A model generated the notes under the pieces. That model did no database searches and was not told the origin of the DNA. It worked only from the letters and a program-made list of their open reading frames with translations. Shown one piece after another: positions 25,861-33,733 of a DNA stretch of 64,000 bases. Location of the stretch: the NCBI GenBank assembly GCA_041694275.1, contig JASMTQ010000042.1, positions 1 to 64,000 of the forward strand, given 5' to 3'. Within the stretch, counting starts at the first letter, position 1. Every line of letters begins with the position of its first letter. The DNA comes from M55B118 sp041694275 (GTDB lineage Bacteria; Bacillota_I; Bacilli_A; Izemoplasmatales; Izemoplasmataceae). Made by a program: the position numbers and the translations under genes.

Positions 25861-26525
25861 TACTCATCCCCTCCCAGTGCCACTTCACTAATGTTCTTCA
25901 TGGATGCTTCGCCATCTTTGATCCACATTGCATGGGAGAAGTTGGCTTTGCTGGAATTGAGGTCATGAGAAATAAGCATGATGGTGACGCCTTTGTTGTT
26001 AAGTTCATTGACCACCTGGTAAAAGCGGTCTGTATTGTCCTGATCAACTCCGACGGTTGGTTCGTCCAATATGAGCAGGGAGGGATGATTCATAAGCGCT
26101 CTCGCGATGAACACCCTTTGCATCTGACCGCCTGATAAAGTGTTGATGTTTTCATTTTGTAGTCTAAGGATACCAAGCTTGTCCATGATTTCGAGTTTTT
26201 CGTCTTCATCTGCCTTGGTAAGCTTGGTTACGTTAAGGATTTCGTTCACTGTTATTGGAAATTCGTAGTTGAAATCGTCAAATTTCTGTGGAACATAACC
26301 AATCCTGATCCACTCGTTAAAATCGTTGATTTCAATACCATTTAAAAAAATCTTTTCATCAGGAACCCGGTTGATACCGAGCAGACATTTGACCAAAGTG
26401 GATTTCCCACTGCCATTTTGACCGACAATCACTAAAAAATCGCCGCTTTCAATGGAAAAAGAGACGTTTTTGAGAACGGTTCTATAATCATAGCCAAAAG
26501 AGAGATTGTCTACGTCAATTCGCAT
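25860..26525 (-). CDS. Metal ABC transporter ATP-binding protein, ZnuC/MntA family
   Basis: A 221-residue ATPase: Walker A VGQNGSGKST, signature LSGGQMQRV, Walker B LLILDEPTVGVD and switch histidine LISHDL. IRIGYVPQKFDDFNYEFPIT is typical of the zinc/manganese group. Starts at the ATG complement of 26523-26525. A minus-strand TATAAT (26562-26557) lies ~32 bases upstream of the start. Paired with the permease gene; the binding protein must come from elsewhere. Confidence 0.9.
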   Translation of the reverse strand: MRIDVDNLSFGYDYRTVLKNVSFSIESGDFLVIVGQNGSGKSTLVKCLLGINRVPDEKIFLNGIEINDFNEWIRIGYVPQKFDDFNYEFPITVNEILNVTKLTKADEDEKLEIMDKLGILRLQNENINTLSGGQMQRVFIARALMNHPSLLILDEPTVGVDQDNTDRFYQVVNELNNKGVTIMLISHDLNSSKANFSHAMWIKDGEASMKNISEVALGGDE

Positions 26526-26556
26526 GTTACGTCCACCCCTAAATGTGTCTTCACTA

Positions 26557-26562
26557 ATTATA
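26557..26562 (-). promoter_or_regulatory. Probable -10 box for the metal ABC genes
   Basis: Perfect TATAAT on the minus strand in the divergent gap with tmk. No good -35 is found 17 bases upstream (TAAGAA), so recognition may need an activator or the site may be weak. Confidence 0.5.
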
Positions 26563-26593
26563 ACACAAGTGGGCGTCCATTCTTAAATTCGTA

Positions 26594-26622
26594 TTTAAAA
26601 AACACTGAAAATGTGCGATAAT
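26594..26622 (+). promoter_or_regulatory. Probable promoter of tmk-holB-ricT-trmN6-rsmI-metG
   Basis: TTTAAA (26594-26599), 17-base spacer, GATAAT (26617-26622). RNA would start near 26629, after which AAAGGAGTGG leads to the GTG start of tmk. The genes downstream are close together up to metG. Confidence 0.55.
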
Positions 26623-26652
26623 ACATTAGTAGAAAAAAAGGAGTGGAAGCCC

Positions 26653-27276
26653 GTGACAAAGAAATTCATTACATTCGAAGGCCCTGAAGGCTCCGGAAAA
26701 ACATCGATACTTAAGGCCGTCGAAGAAACCCTTAGAAACAAGGGTGTTGACGTACTTACAACCCGAGAACCGGGTGGAATCAGAATCTCTGAAATGATTA
26801 GAAATCTTATTCTTGATGTTGATAATAAAGAAATGGACGCTCGTACCGAGGCTTTGCTTTATGCCGCAGCAAGGCGTCAACACATGGTCGAAAAGATTTG
26901 GCCGGCTCTGAAAGCAGGAAAACTTGTTCTCTGTGACCGTTTTATCGACAGTTCGCTTGCTTACCAGGGGGCCGGTAGAAAGCTCGGTATCGACAATATA
27001 TACTCACTGAATCGCTTTGCGATAGAAGACACGATGCCCGATCTTACATTCTTCATCGACGTTCCTCCGAGTGTGGGACTCGACAGAGTATTTGACAACG
27101 CAAGGGAAATGGACCGTCTGGATCTTGAAAGCATTCAGTTTCACACCAAGGTGTATGAAGGCTATCAGGAAATCATCAAAAGACATCCTGAGCGCATTCG
27201 AGTCATCAATGGCAACAAACCCATAGAAGAAGTCGTGAAAGACGTACTTGATGTTCTTGAAAAAGAACTTGATTAA
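26653..27276 (+). CDS. tmk: Thymidylate kinase
   Basis: Phosphorylates dTMP to dTDP. 207 residues: P-loop FEGPEGSGKTS, TTREPGG and the DR(Y/F)-type motif CDRFIDSSLAYQGAGR. The ATG at 26611 is in frame but lies upstream of the predicted transcription start; AAAGGAG (26637-26643) and GTG 26653 fit better. First gene of a replication/tRNA-modification operon. In Bacillus yaaQ and yaaR stand between tmk and holB; here they are missing. Confidence 0.94.
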   Translation: MTKKFITFEGPEGSGKTSILKAVEETLRNKGVDVLTTREPGGIRISEMIRNLILDVDNKEMDARTEALLYAAARRQHMVEKIWPALKAGKLVLCDRFIDSSLAYQGAGRKLGIDNIYSLNRFAIEDTMPDLTFFIDVPPSVGLDRVFDNAREMDRLDLESIQFHTKVYEGYQEIIKRHPERIRVINGNKPIEEVVKDVLDVLEKELD

Positions 27277-27287
27277 AAGGTGATAAT

Positions 27288-28280
27288 ATGGATTATGAAG
27301 CGCTGAAAGACGCACAAAAAACCGCTATTGACTTCTTGGAAAGAAGTTATAAGAACAGCCGACTCTCTCATGCCTATATTTTTGAAGGCCATGCGGGTAC
27401 CATGAAACTGGAAACGGCTCTTTTTTTTGCGTCCATGCTTCTATGCACTGACAAGGATTCCCATCTTCCATGCGGTACTTGCAACAACTGTATGCGTGTG
27501 GCGCACATGACCCATCCGAATTTGCATATTGTTGAACCTTCAAAAAAACAGATTGTCAAAGACGATATCAAGGCGCTTCAGCACGATTTCAACCGGACAG
27601 CCCTTGAAGAAGGTGCCAAGGTTTATATCATCAATCATGCCAATAAACTGAACGCCCATGCGGCAAATTCACTTCTCAAGTTTCTTGAAGAACCCCATGA
27701 GGACATATATGGCATTTTGATTACTGATGATACTTCACATTTGCTACCGACACTTGTTTCAAGATCCCAGATAGTCCCTTTTCACCCACTCCCCGAATCC
27801 TCGATTGAACAGGCACTTTTGGACCTTGGGTATGAACAGTCCGCTTCAAGGCTTGCCTCAAGACTTAAAAACACCATTGAAGAAGCTCAGGAGTATCTGG
27901 AAGATGAAAACATCCACGATATCATCGAGGCGGCTGGTGAAGTCTATGAATCATTGCTTAGTGAAGGCACGGCACTAAGTCAGTTCGAAGAAACCCTTGA
28001 GACGGTTCTCAACTACGATGCGGAAAAAGTACTGGATGTCTTCATTCACTACCAAAAAGACTTGATTTATGGTAAAATAAACAATCAAGGTGATGTGGTT
28101 TTCGCAGAGTCTGCGGATATAACCAAAAGCCTTAGTGAGCGCTATGAACTCAAGGATTTGCTTACGCTTTTACAACGCTTCATGTCAGTCAAGGCATCCC
28201 TTGCTTATTACATCAATATAAGACTTGCCCTTGACAATGTCATGCTTGAACTTGAAAGAAGGCTAGCCGATGGAAAATAA
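27288..28280 (+). CDS. holB: DNA polymerase III subunit delta prime
   Basis: Clamp-loader subunit. 330 residues: AYIFEGHAGTMKLETALFFA replaces the usual P-loop, four cysteines CxxCxxC-type in CTDKDSHLPCGTCNNC bind zinc, NSLLKFLEEPHEDI and the SRC-like LVSRSQIVPF complete the AAA core. The P-loop reads GHAGTMK and lacks the second glycine, fitting the non-hydrolysing role known for delta prime. The ricT start overlaps its end by 11 bases. Confidence 0.93.
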   Translation: MDYEALKDAQKTAIDFLERSYKNSRLSHAYIFEGHAGTMKLETALFFASMLLCTDKDSHLPCGTCNNCMRVAHMTHPNLHIVEPSKKQIVKDDIKALQHDFNRTALEEGAKVYIINHANKLNAHAANSLLKFLEEPHEDIYGILITDDTSHLLPTLVSRSQIVPFHPLPESSIEQALLDLGYEQSASRLASRLKNTIEEAQEYLEDENIHDIIEAAGEVYESLLSEGTALSQFEETLETVLNYDAEKVLDVFIHYQKDLIYGKINNQGDVVFAESADITKSLSERYELKDLLTLLQRFMSVKASLAYYINIRLALDNVMLELERRLADGK

Positions 28281-29112
28281 AGTAGTCGGAATCCGGTTTA
28301 AACAAGCCGGTAAAAAATATTATTTTGATCCAAAAGACATGGAACTTCCCTTTGGAAGCGAAGTGGTTGTCGAGACTGTCAGAGGTCTTGAAATCGGAGA
28401 GGTCATTGAAGAGGCGAAACGCATCGATGACGCTGATTTGCACGGGACCCTCAAACCGGTCCTGAGAATTGCCACGGAGAAAGATTTGAACAAACGCTAC
28501 AAAAACCAACAGGATATTCCGAATGTGCTTTCTGTATGCAAACAATTCATCTCGAAACACAAGCTTCAGATGAAACTGCTTGATGCCGAATACATGCTGG
28601 ACCGGTCGAAACTCGTGGTGTATTTCACTGCAGAAGGACGCGTGGATTTCAGAGAACTCGTCAAAGATCTCGCAAACGAGTTTCACGTTCGAATTGAACT
28701 TCGCCAGGTAGGGGCCAGAGATGGTGCCAAGTTCATCGGCGGCATTGGACCGTGTGGCTACTTGCTATGCTGCAACACCTTCCTCGGTGAATTTGAAACG
28801 GTATCAATCAGAATGGCCAAAAATCAAAGTCTTTCTCTTAACCCCACCAACATTTCAGGGCTTTGTGGAAAACTTCTTTGCTGTATTCGCTATGAAAACG
28901 AAACCTACATCGAACATAGAAAAGAACTCCCGAAAATGATGAGCAAAGTAGAAACGACCGAAGGTATGGGCACTGTCATATCCGTCAACGTACTAGAAAA
29001 ACGCGTAAAAGTCCGTCTTCCTGAAAATGTCGTCAGTGAGTTCGATGTGGACGAGCTTGTCTCGATAAAAGAATACGATCAGTTGGAACATGTCAACAAA
29101 TCAGATACCTGA
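28270..29112 (+). CDS. ricT: RicT/YaaT-like PSP1-domain protein
   Basis: 280 residues with the PSP1 C-terminal domain and its cysteine motifs GPCGYLLCC (near residue 160) and GLCGKLLCC (near 195). In Bacillus RicT works with RicA and RicF as an iron-sulphur complex that directs RNase Y in mRNA maturation; RicA and RicF genes are not in the window. Ribosome-binding AGAAGG precedes ATG 28270. It overlaps trmN6 by 23 bases. yabA, which follows ricT in Bacillus, is missing. Confidence 0.92.
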   Translation: MENKVVGIRFKQAGKKYYFDPKDMELPFGSEVVVETVRGLEIGEVIEEAKRIDDADLHGTLKPVLRIATEKDLNKRYKNQQDIPNVLSVCKQFISKHKLQMKLLDAEYMLDRSKLVVYFTAEGRVDFRELVKDLANEFHVRIELRQVGARDGAKFIGGIGPCGYLLCCNTFLGEFETVSIRMAKNQSLSLNPTNISGLCGKLLCCIRYENETYIEHRKELPKMMSKVETTEGMGTVISVNVLEKRVKVRLPENVVSEFDVDELVSIKEYDQLEHVNKSDT

Positions 29113-29842
29113 AGAGGTGGTCAATGATCTTCTTGGGTTTGATGGACTCAAGATTATTCAAAGACCCGACATGCTTAATTTTTCCATTGATTCCATCCTT
29201 GTGGCTGACTTTGCCAATCTTACATCGAAAATCAGGCGTGTCGTAGATGTTGGCACGGGGCTTGGCCCTATTCCACTTTTTCTGAGTGCAATGGATCCCT
29301 CGGTTCACATTACTGGATTTGAAATTCAAAAGGATGTTGCAGACCTTGCGGCTAGAAGTGTTCGATTGAACAAGCTGGAAGCAAGAATTGATATAATCAA
29401 CGAGGATTTCAAGCACGCTTTAAAGGTGTTGAACCCAACAAGTATCGACATGGTCCTTTCCAACCCTCCGTTTTTCAAATACAAGAAAGACGCGAATGTG
29501 TCATTGAGCGATTACAAGAAACTGGCGAGCCACGAAATCGCCATCGACATGGAGACCATCATAAAAGAGTCGAAAAGAATTCTCAAGGACAAAGGCAGGC
29601 TTGTTTTGATTCAAAGAGTGGATAGACTTGAAGAAATGGTTCTTCTGCTTAACGAGTACCGTTTCAGCGTCAAGCGCATGCGTTTTGTACACCCAAGAGA
29701 AAATCAAAGCGCCTACATGGTCCTCATTGATGCCGCAAACAACTCAAAAGGCAATACGGAAGTGCTTCCGCCATTATACGTCCATGAAACGAACAGTGAA
29801 GACTACAGCGACGAAATACTGAGAATTTTCAGAAGAAGGTGA
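29090..29842 (+). CDS. tRNA1(Val) A37 N6-methyltransferase family (TrmN6/YabB)
   Basis: 250-residue class I SAM methyltransferase: VVDVGTGLGPIPLFLS as the SAM-binding motif, NPPFFK as the N6-adenine catalytic NPPF/Y motif, and a C-terminal substrate part with RMRFVHPRENQSAYMVLI. Genomic place after ricT matches YabB of Bacillus. The ATG at 29090 lies within ricT; a GTG nine codons later is possible. yazA (GIY-YIG), which usually follows, is absent. Confidence 0.88.
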   Translation: MSTNQIPEEVVNDLLGFDGLKIIQRPDMLNFSIDSILVADFANLTSKIRRVVDVGTGLGPIPLFLSAMDPSVHITGFEIQKDVADLAARSVRLNKLEARIDIINEDFKHALKVLNPTSIDMVLSNPPFFKYKKDANVSLSDYKKLASHEIAIDMETIIKESKRILKDKGRLVLIQRVDRLEEMVLLLNEYRFSVKRMRFVHPRENQSAYMVLIDAANNSKGNTEVLPPLYVHETNSEDYSDEILRIFRRR

Positions 29843-29846
29843 CCGT

Positions 29847-30704
29847 ATGAAACGTACATCAAGTTTTTTAGGAGAGACGGCGAAACTTTATCTTGTAGCC
29901 ACTCCAATCGGGAACCTCGAAGACATGACGTATAGAGCCGTAAGGATTTTAAACAGCGTTGATGTCATTTATGCCGAAGATACCAGAACGAGCGGACAGC
30001 TACTAAAGCACTACGAGATAACGACGCATATGAAAAGTTTTCACAAACACAACGAGTCATCGAAACGGCGTGAAATCATAAGCGAGCTTGAAAGTGGTAA
30101 GTCAATCGCGCTCATCAGTGATGCGGGAACTCCGCTTATAAGCGACCCTGGAGAAACACTTGTAGAGGCTGTGGCGGATGAAGGCTACAGTGTCGTCCCA
30201 ATCCCGGGAGCGTCCGCTTCAATCACGGGTCTCATCGTATCGGGACTAAGACCGCATCCTTATCTTTTCTATGGGTTTCTTCCTTCTAAAAGCACGCAAA
30301 GAGAAACCGCCCTCAAAAATCTCAGATGGCTGCCTTATACACTCGTGTTCTATGAAAGTCCACACCGTATCACGTCCATGATTGAATCCATGAAAACCGT
30401 GTTTGACAACCGGCGCATCGTCATTGCGCGTGAACTCACCAAGCACTTTGAAGAAGTCATCCGTTTCGAACTCGATGAATCGGTTGATCTAAGCGACTTG
30501 AAAGGTGAAATGGTCGTGGTGGTCGAAGGGTTTGAGGATGATAGCACCCTTGGCAAGGATACACTCATTGATCGCATTGAGCTTCTCATGGAAGACGGAG
30601 TCAGCGAAAAAGACGCCATCAAGCAGGTGGCTCACGAGGAAAATGTAAAGAAAAACATGGTCTATATGACCTATCAGACATATAAAAAACAGTTCAAGAA
30701 TTAA
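29847..30704 (+). CDS. rsmI: 16S rRNA C1402 2'-O-methyltransferase
   Basis: Methylates the ribose of C1402 in the decoding centre. 285 residues of the tetrapyrrole-methylase fold: LVATPIGNLEDMTYRAVRIL, YAEDTRTSGQLL, ISDAGTPLISDPG and PIPGASASITGLIVSGL, all family motifs. Normal length. Four bases after trmN6 and 14 before metG. Confidence 0.95.
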   Translation: MKRTSSFLGETAKLYLVATPIGNLEDMTYRAVRILNSVDVIYAEDTRTSGQLLKHYEITTHMKSFHKHNESSKRREIISELESGKSIALISDAGTPLISDPGETLVEAVADEGYSVVPIPGASASITGLIVSGLRPHPYLFYGFLPSKSTQRETALKNLRWLPYTLVFYESPHRITSMIESMKTVFDNRRIVIARELTKHFEEVIRFELDESVDLSDLKGEMVVVVEGFEDDSTLGKDTLIDRIELLMEDGVSEKDAIKQVAHEENVKKNMVYMTYQTYKKQFKN

Positions 30705-30718
30705 GTAGGAGTGATTTC

Positions 30719-32653
30719 ATGAAAAAAACATACTATGTAACGACCCCGATTTACTACCCAAGTGGCAAACTGCATATCGGAAACACCTATACCACCGTCC
30801 TTTGTGACGCTCTCAGACGCTATAAGGACTTAAGAGGCTATGACACCTATTATCTGACCGGTATGGACGAACACGGCAAGAAGATTGAAACCGTTGCTCA
30901 GGCAAATGATGTTTCTCCGATTGAGCATGTGGATGAAATGGCAAGACAGACCCGTGAACTCTGGGACCGTCTGCGCATTTCATACGATGACTTCATCCGG
31001 ACTACTGAAAAGCGCCACAAAACGGTCGTTCAGAAGATATTTGAACGCCTTCTTGACCAGGGCGATATCTATCTTGGTACGTACAGTGGCTATTACTGCA
31101 TGCACTGCGAATCCTTCTTCACTGAAAGTCAGCTTGAAGAAGGCAAGACCTGCCCCGACTGCGGCCGTGAAGTTTCCTGGCTCGAAGAGGAAAGCTATTT
31201 CCTGAAACTTTCCAAATACCAGGACAAATTGCTTGAATTCATCGAAAACAATCCTGATTTCATCACTCCTGAATCCAGACGAAACGAAGTGCTTTCTTTT
31301 ATCCGCCAGGGCCTTAACGACCTGTCGGTATCCAGGACCACATTCGACTGGGGCATCAAGGTCATCAGTGACCCCAAACACGTTGTCTACGTATGGATCG
31401 ACGCACTTTCAAACTATATCAGTGCGCTTGGGTATGGTACGGACAATGACGCCTTGTTTGAGAAGTACTGGAAAGGCGATGAAGTCGTACACGTCGTAGG
31501 AAAGGACATTCTCCGTTTCCACGCGATTTTCTGGCCGATCATGCTGATGGCGCTTGATATTCCAATTACCTTCAAGCTTCATGCCCACGGCTTTTACATG
31601 ATGAAAGACGGAAAAATGAGCAAGTCAAAAGGCGGCGTCATCTATCCGGACACCCTTTTGAAACACTATGGACTTGATGAACTCAGATATTATCTTTTGA
31701 GAGAACTGCCATACGGCGGAGACGGACTCTTTACACCAGAAACCTTCGTGGACAGAATCAACTTCGATCTCGCCAACGATTTTGGAAATCTCCTCAACAG
31801 AACCGTAACCATGATCAACAAGTACTTCGGCGGGTCCGTATCCTACAACGAAAAGGCAAGCAGTCCTGTTGATGAGGATTTTGAAGCGGTGCTCAAAGAA
31901 ACCCCTGAAGCCTACGCGGATAACATGGAAAACCTCAAAGTCTCACAGGCAATCAAGAGCCTTTGGCGCCTGATCTCAAGGACCAACAAGTACATCGATG
32001 AAACCACACCATGGATTCTTGCGAAAGACGACAGCAAAAAGGACGAACTTGAAAACGTGCTTTATCATCTCAGTGATTCACTAAGACAAATCGGCGTCAT
32101 GTTAAAACCAATCCTTCTAGAAGCAAGCGACGCGCTCTTCAAGCAACTCGGTGTCGGGGAAGACAAACGGGACTGGGAAAGTCTTGTGTACGGAGCCCAG
32201 CCGACATTCAACGTGGTCCACAAGGGCACGCCTTTGTTCCCGCGTCTTGATGTTGAAGACGAAGTCGAAAAACTCAAGAAAATCGTGCGAGGCGATGATG
32301 ATACCCTTGAAAGCGGAGAAGAGGATCTGAACCTTGCCTCCATTGATGATTTCGCGAAACTCGATCTTCGTGTGGGTGAAATCAAGGCGGCCAAAGCGCA
32401 TCCCAATGCGGACAAACTGCTCGTACTCAAAGTGGACGCCGGAGAAAACAAGATGCGCCAGATTGTTGCAGGGATTGCCAAGCACTATGAACCAGATGCG
32501 CTTGTAGGTAAAAAAATCGTGATTATCCGCAATTTGGAGCCGGTCAACTTAAGAGGCGAAAAAAGCGAAGGGATGCTCCTTGCTGGCTCAGGGAAAAACC
32601 GCATGGAAATCCTTGAGGTCTCAAGTCTCAAGCCGGGCGATTCAATCAGTTAA
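30719..32653 (+). CDS. metG: Methionyl-tRNA synthetase
   Basis: Charges tRNA-Met, including initiator. 644 residues: class I HIGH-like motif PSGKLHIGNTYTTV, a CxxC-CxxC zinc knuckle (CMHCESFF and CPDCGREV), the KMSKSKG loop near residue 303, anticodon-binding helices, and a C-terminal EMAP/Trbp111 tRNA-binding domain (DFAKLDLRVGEIKAAKAHPN). No T-box leader precedes it, so control is with the operon. tatD, which follows metS in Bacillus, is at 55187 here. Confidence 0.97.
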   Translation: MKKTYYVTTPIYYPSGKLHIGNTYTTVLCDALRRYKDLRGYDTYYLTGMDEHGKKIETVAQANDVSPIEHVDEMARQTRELWDRLRISYDDFIRTTEKRHKTVVQKIFERLLDQGDIYLGTYSGYYCMHCESFFTESQLEEGKTCPDCGREVSWLEEESYFLKLSKYQDKLLEFIENNPDFITPESRRNEVLSFIRQGLNDLSVSRTTFDWGIKVISDPKHVVYVWIDALSNYISALGYGTDNDALFEKYWKGDEVVHVVGKDILRFHAIFWPIMLMALDIPITFKLHAHGFYMMKDGKMSKSKGGVIYPDTLLKHYGLDELRYYLLRELPYGGDGLFTPETFVDRINFDLANDFGNLLNRTVTMINKYFGGSVSYNEKASSPVDEDFEAVLKETPEAYADNMENLKVSQAIKSLWRLISRTNKYIDETTPWILAKDDSKKDELENVLYHLSDSLRQIGVMLKPILLEASDALFKQLGVGEDKRDWESLVYGAQPTFNVVHKGTPLFPRLDVEDEVEKLKKIVRGDDDTLESGEEDLNLASIDDFAKLDLRVGEIKAAKAHPNADKLLVLKVDAGENKMRQIVAGIAKHYEPDALVGKKIVIIRNLEPVNLRGEKSEGMLLAGSGKNRMEILEVSSLKPGDSIS

Positions 32654-32680
32654 AAAAGATTTTAAAAGTTAACAAAAGGT

Positions 32681-32709
32681 TTGACATTATAGGTCAAAAC
32701 GTATATTAT
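32681..32709 (+). promoter_or_regulatory. Promoter of rplM-rpsI
   Basis: Perfect TTGACA (32681-32686), 17-base spacer and TATTAT (32704-32709). RNA would start near 32716. Confidence 0.88.
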
Positions 32710-32713
32710 ATAT

Positions 32714-32776
32714 GTCGGTACATTTTTAAGAATCTCCCTTGTAGCCCGACTATGAGAAGATAAATAGGAGGCTAGC
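32714..32776 (+). ncRNA. Candidate L13 leader RNA
   Basis: Directly downstream of the promoter, GTCGG (32714-32718) can pair with CCGAC (32746-32750), enclosing about 27 bases; the ribosome-binding site AGGAGG follows. Autoregulatory L13 leaders in this position are known in Bacillota. Identity with that Rfam family needs a covariance search. Confidence 0.5.
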
Positions 32777-32779
32777 ATT

Positions 32780-33217
32780 ATGAAAACAACTTACATGGCG
32801 AACAACCAAAGCGTTGATCGCAAATGGTACGTCGTCGACGCCAAAGGCAAAACCCTTGGTCGCTTATCCACTGAAGTGGCTACGGTTTTGAGAGGTAAAC
32901 ACAAACCCACATTTACTCCACACGTGGATTGTGGCGACTACGTCATTATCACGAACGCAAAAGACATCACTCTGTCAGGCAGAAAATGGCAGGACAAGAC
33001 ATACCACAGACATTCACAGTATTCTGGTGGTTTCAAAACAATCACCGCTACTGAAATGAATCAAAAACATCCTACGCGCATGGTTGAACTTGCGGTCAAA
33101 GGGATGCTTCCAACAGGAAAGCTTGGACGTCAAATGTTCAAAAAACTTTTCGTCTACAGCGGAAGCGAACATCCTCACGCGGCACAACAACCAGAAGTGC
33201 TAGAGTTGAAAGGTTAG
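32780..33217 (+). CDS. rplM: 50S ribosomal protein L13
   Basis: Early assembly protein of the 50S subunit. 145 residues: WYVVDAKGKTLGRLSTEVA, RGKHKPTFTPHVDCGDYV and HPTRMVELAVKGMLPTGKLG. Forms the usual pair with rpsI. In Bacillus this pair follows truA; here several genes lie between. Confidence 0.97.
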   Translation: MKTTYMANNQSVDRKWYVVDAKGKTLGRLSTEVATVLRGKHKPTFTPHVDCGDYVIITNAKDITLSGRKWQDKTYHRHSQYSGGFKTITATEMNQKHPTRMVELAVKGMLPTGKLGRQMFKKLFVYSGSEHPHAAQQPEVLELKG

Positions 33218-33229
33218 GAGGGTACGAAT

Positions 33230-33625
33230 ATGGCTAATGAAGTTAAATACCAAGGTCTTGGACGTAGAAAAAGCTCGGTTGCCCGTGTTACGCTCAAACC
33301 AGGAACCGGTAGCGTAATCGTTAACGGTCGCCCAATCGAACAATACATCCCATCCGCAGCCGTTCGTCTTGATGTTTTCCAACCGTTGGAACTCACTGAC
33401 AACACCAAATCATTCGATATTGTTATCAATGTGCAAGGTGGCGGAATCTCCGGTCAAGCGGGTGCCATTCGACTCGGAATTGCCCGTGCACTCCTCGAAG
33501 TGAACTCTGACTACCGTAAGCCGCTCAAAAGCAAAGGACTCATTACACGTGATCCTCGTGCTGTTGAACGTAAGAAATACGGTCTGCGCAAAGCACGTCG
33601 TGCACCACAATTCTCAAAACGTTAA
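33230..33625 (+). CDS. rpsI: 30S ribosomal protein S9
   Basis: Its C-terminal tail touches P-site tRNA. 131 residues: YQGLGRRKSSVARVTLKPG, GGGISGQAGAIRLGIARALL and the invariant tail RKKYGLRKARRAPQFSKR. Twelve bases after rplM with its own AGGAGGGT. A terminator follows. Confidence 0.97.
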   Translation: MANEVKYQGLGRRKSSVARVTLKPGTGSVIVNGRPIEQYIPSAAVRLDVFQPLELTDNTKSFDIVINVQGGGISGQAGAIRLGIARALLEVNSDYRKPLKSKGLITRDPRAVERKKYGLRKARRAPQFSKR

Positions 33626-33635
33626 TACCGCATTC

Positions 33636-33663
33636 AAAAAAAAGCACATTTGTGCTTTTTTTT
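33636..33663 (+). terminator. Terminator after rpsI
   Basis: A-run plus GCACA, a two-to-four base loop, TGTGC and eight T residues; a classic hairpin. Confidence 0.9.
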
Positions 33664-33677
33664 ATAGCTTTAGTTGC

Positions 33678-33706
33678 TTGCTCGAGGGCGCTAAACATAC
33701 TATAAT
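33678..33706 (+). promoter_or_regulatory. Promoter of gltX
   Basis: TTGCTC (33678-33683), 17-base spacer, perfect TATAAT (33701-33706). Leader is ~21 bases before ATG 33734 with TAAGGAGG. Confidence 0.8.
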
Positions 33707-33733
33707 GAATTGAATACCCTAAGGAGGCAAATC

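Noticed and set aside
26526..26652. Zur- or MntR-type operator between the metal ABC genes and tmk
   Set aside because: Pieces such as GTCCACCCC and GTGGGCGTCC look related, but no convincing symmetrical box is present.
32654..32780. T-box or other tRNA-sensing leader near metG, gltX or cysS
   Set aside because: No AGGGTGGNACCGCG-like sequence occurs upstream of these synthetase genes.
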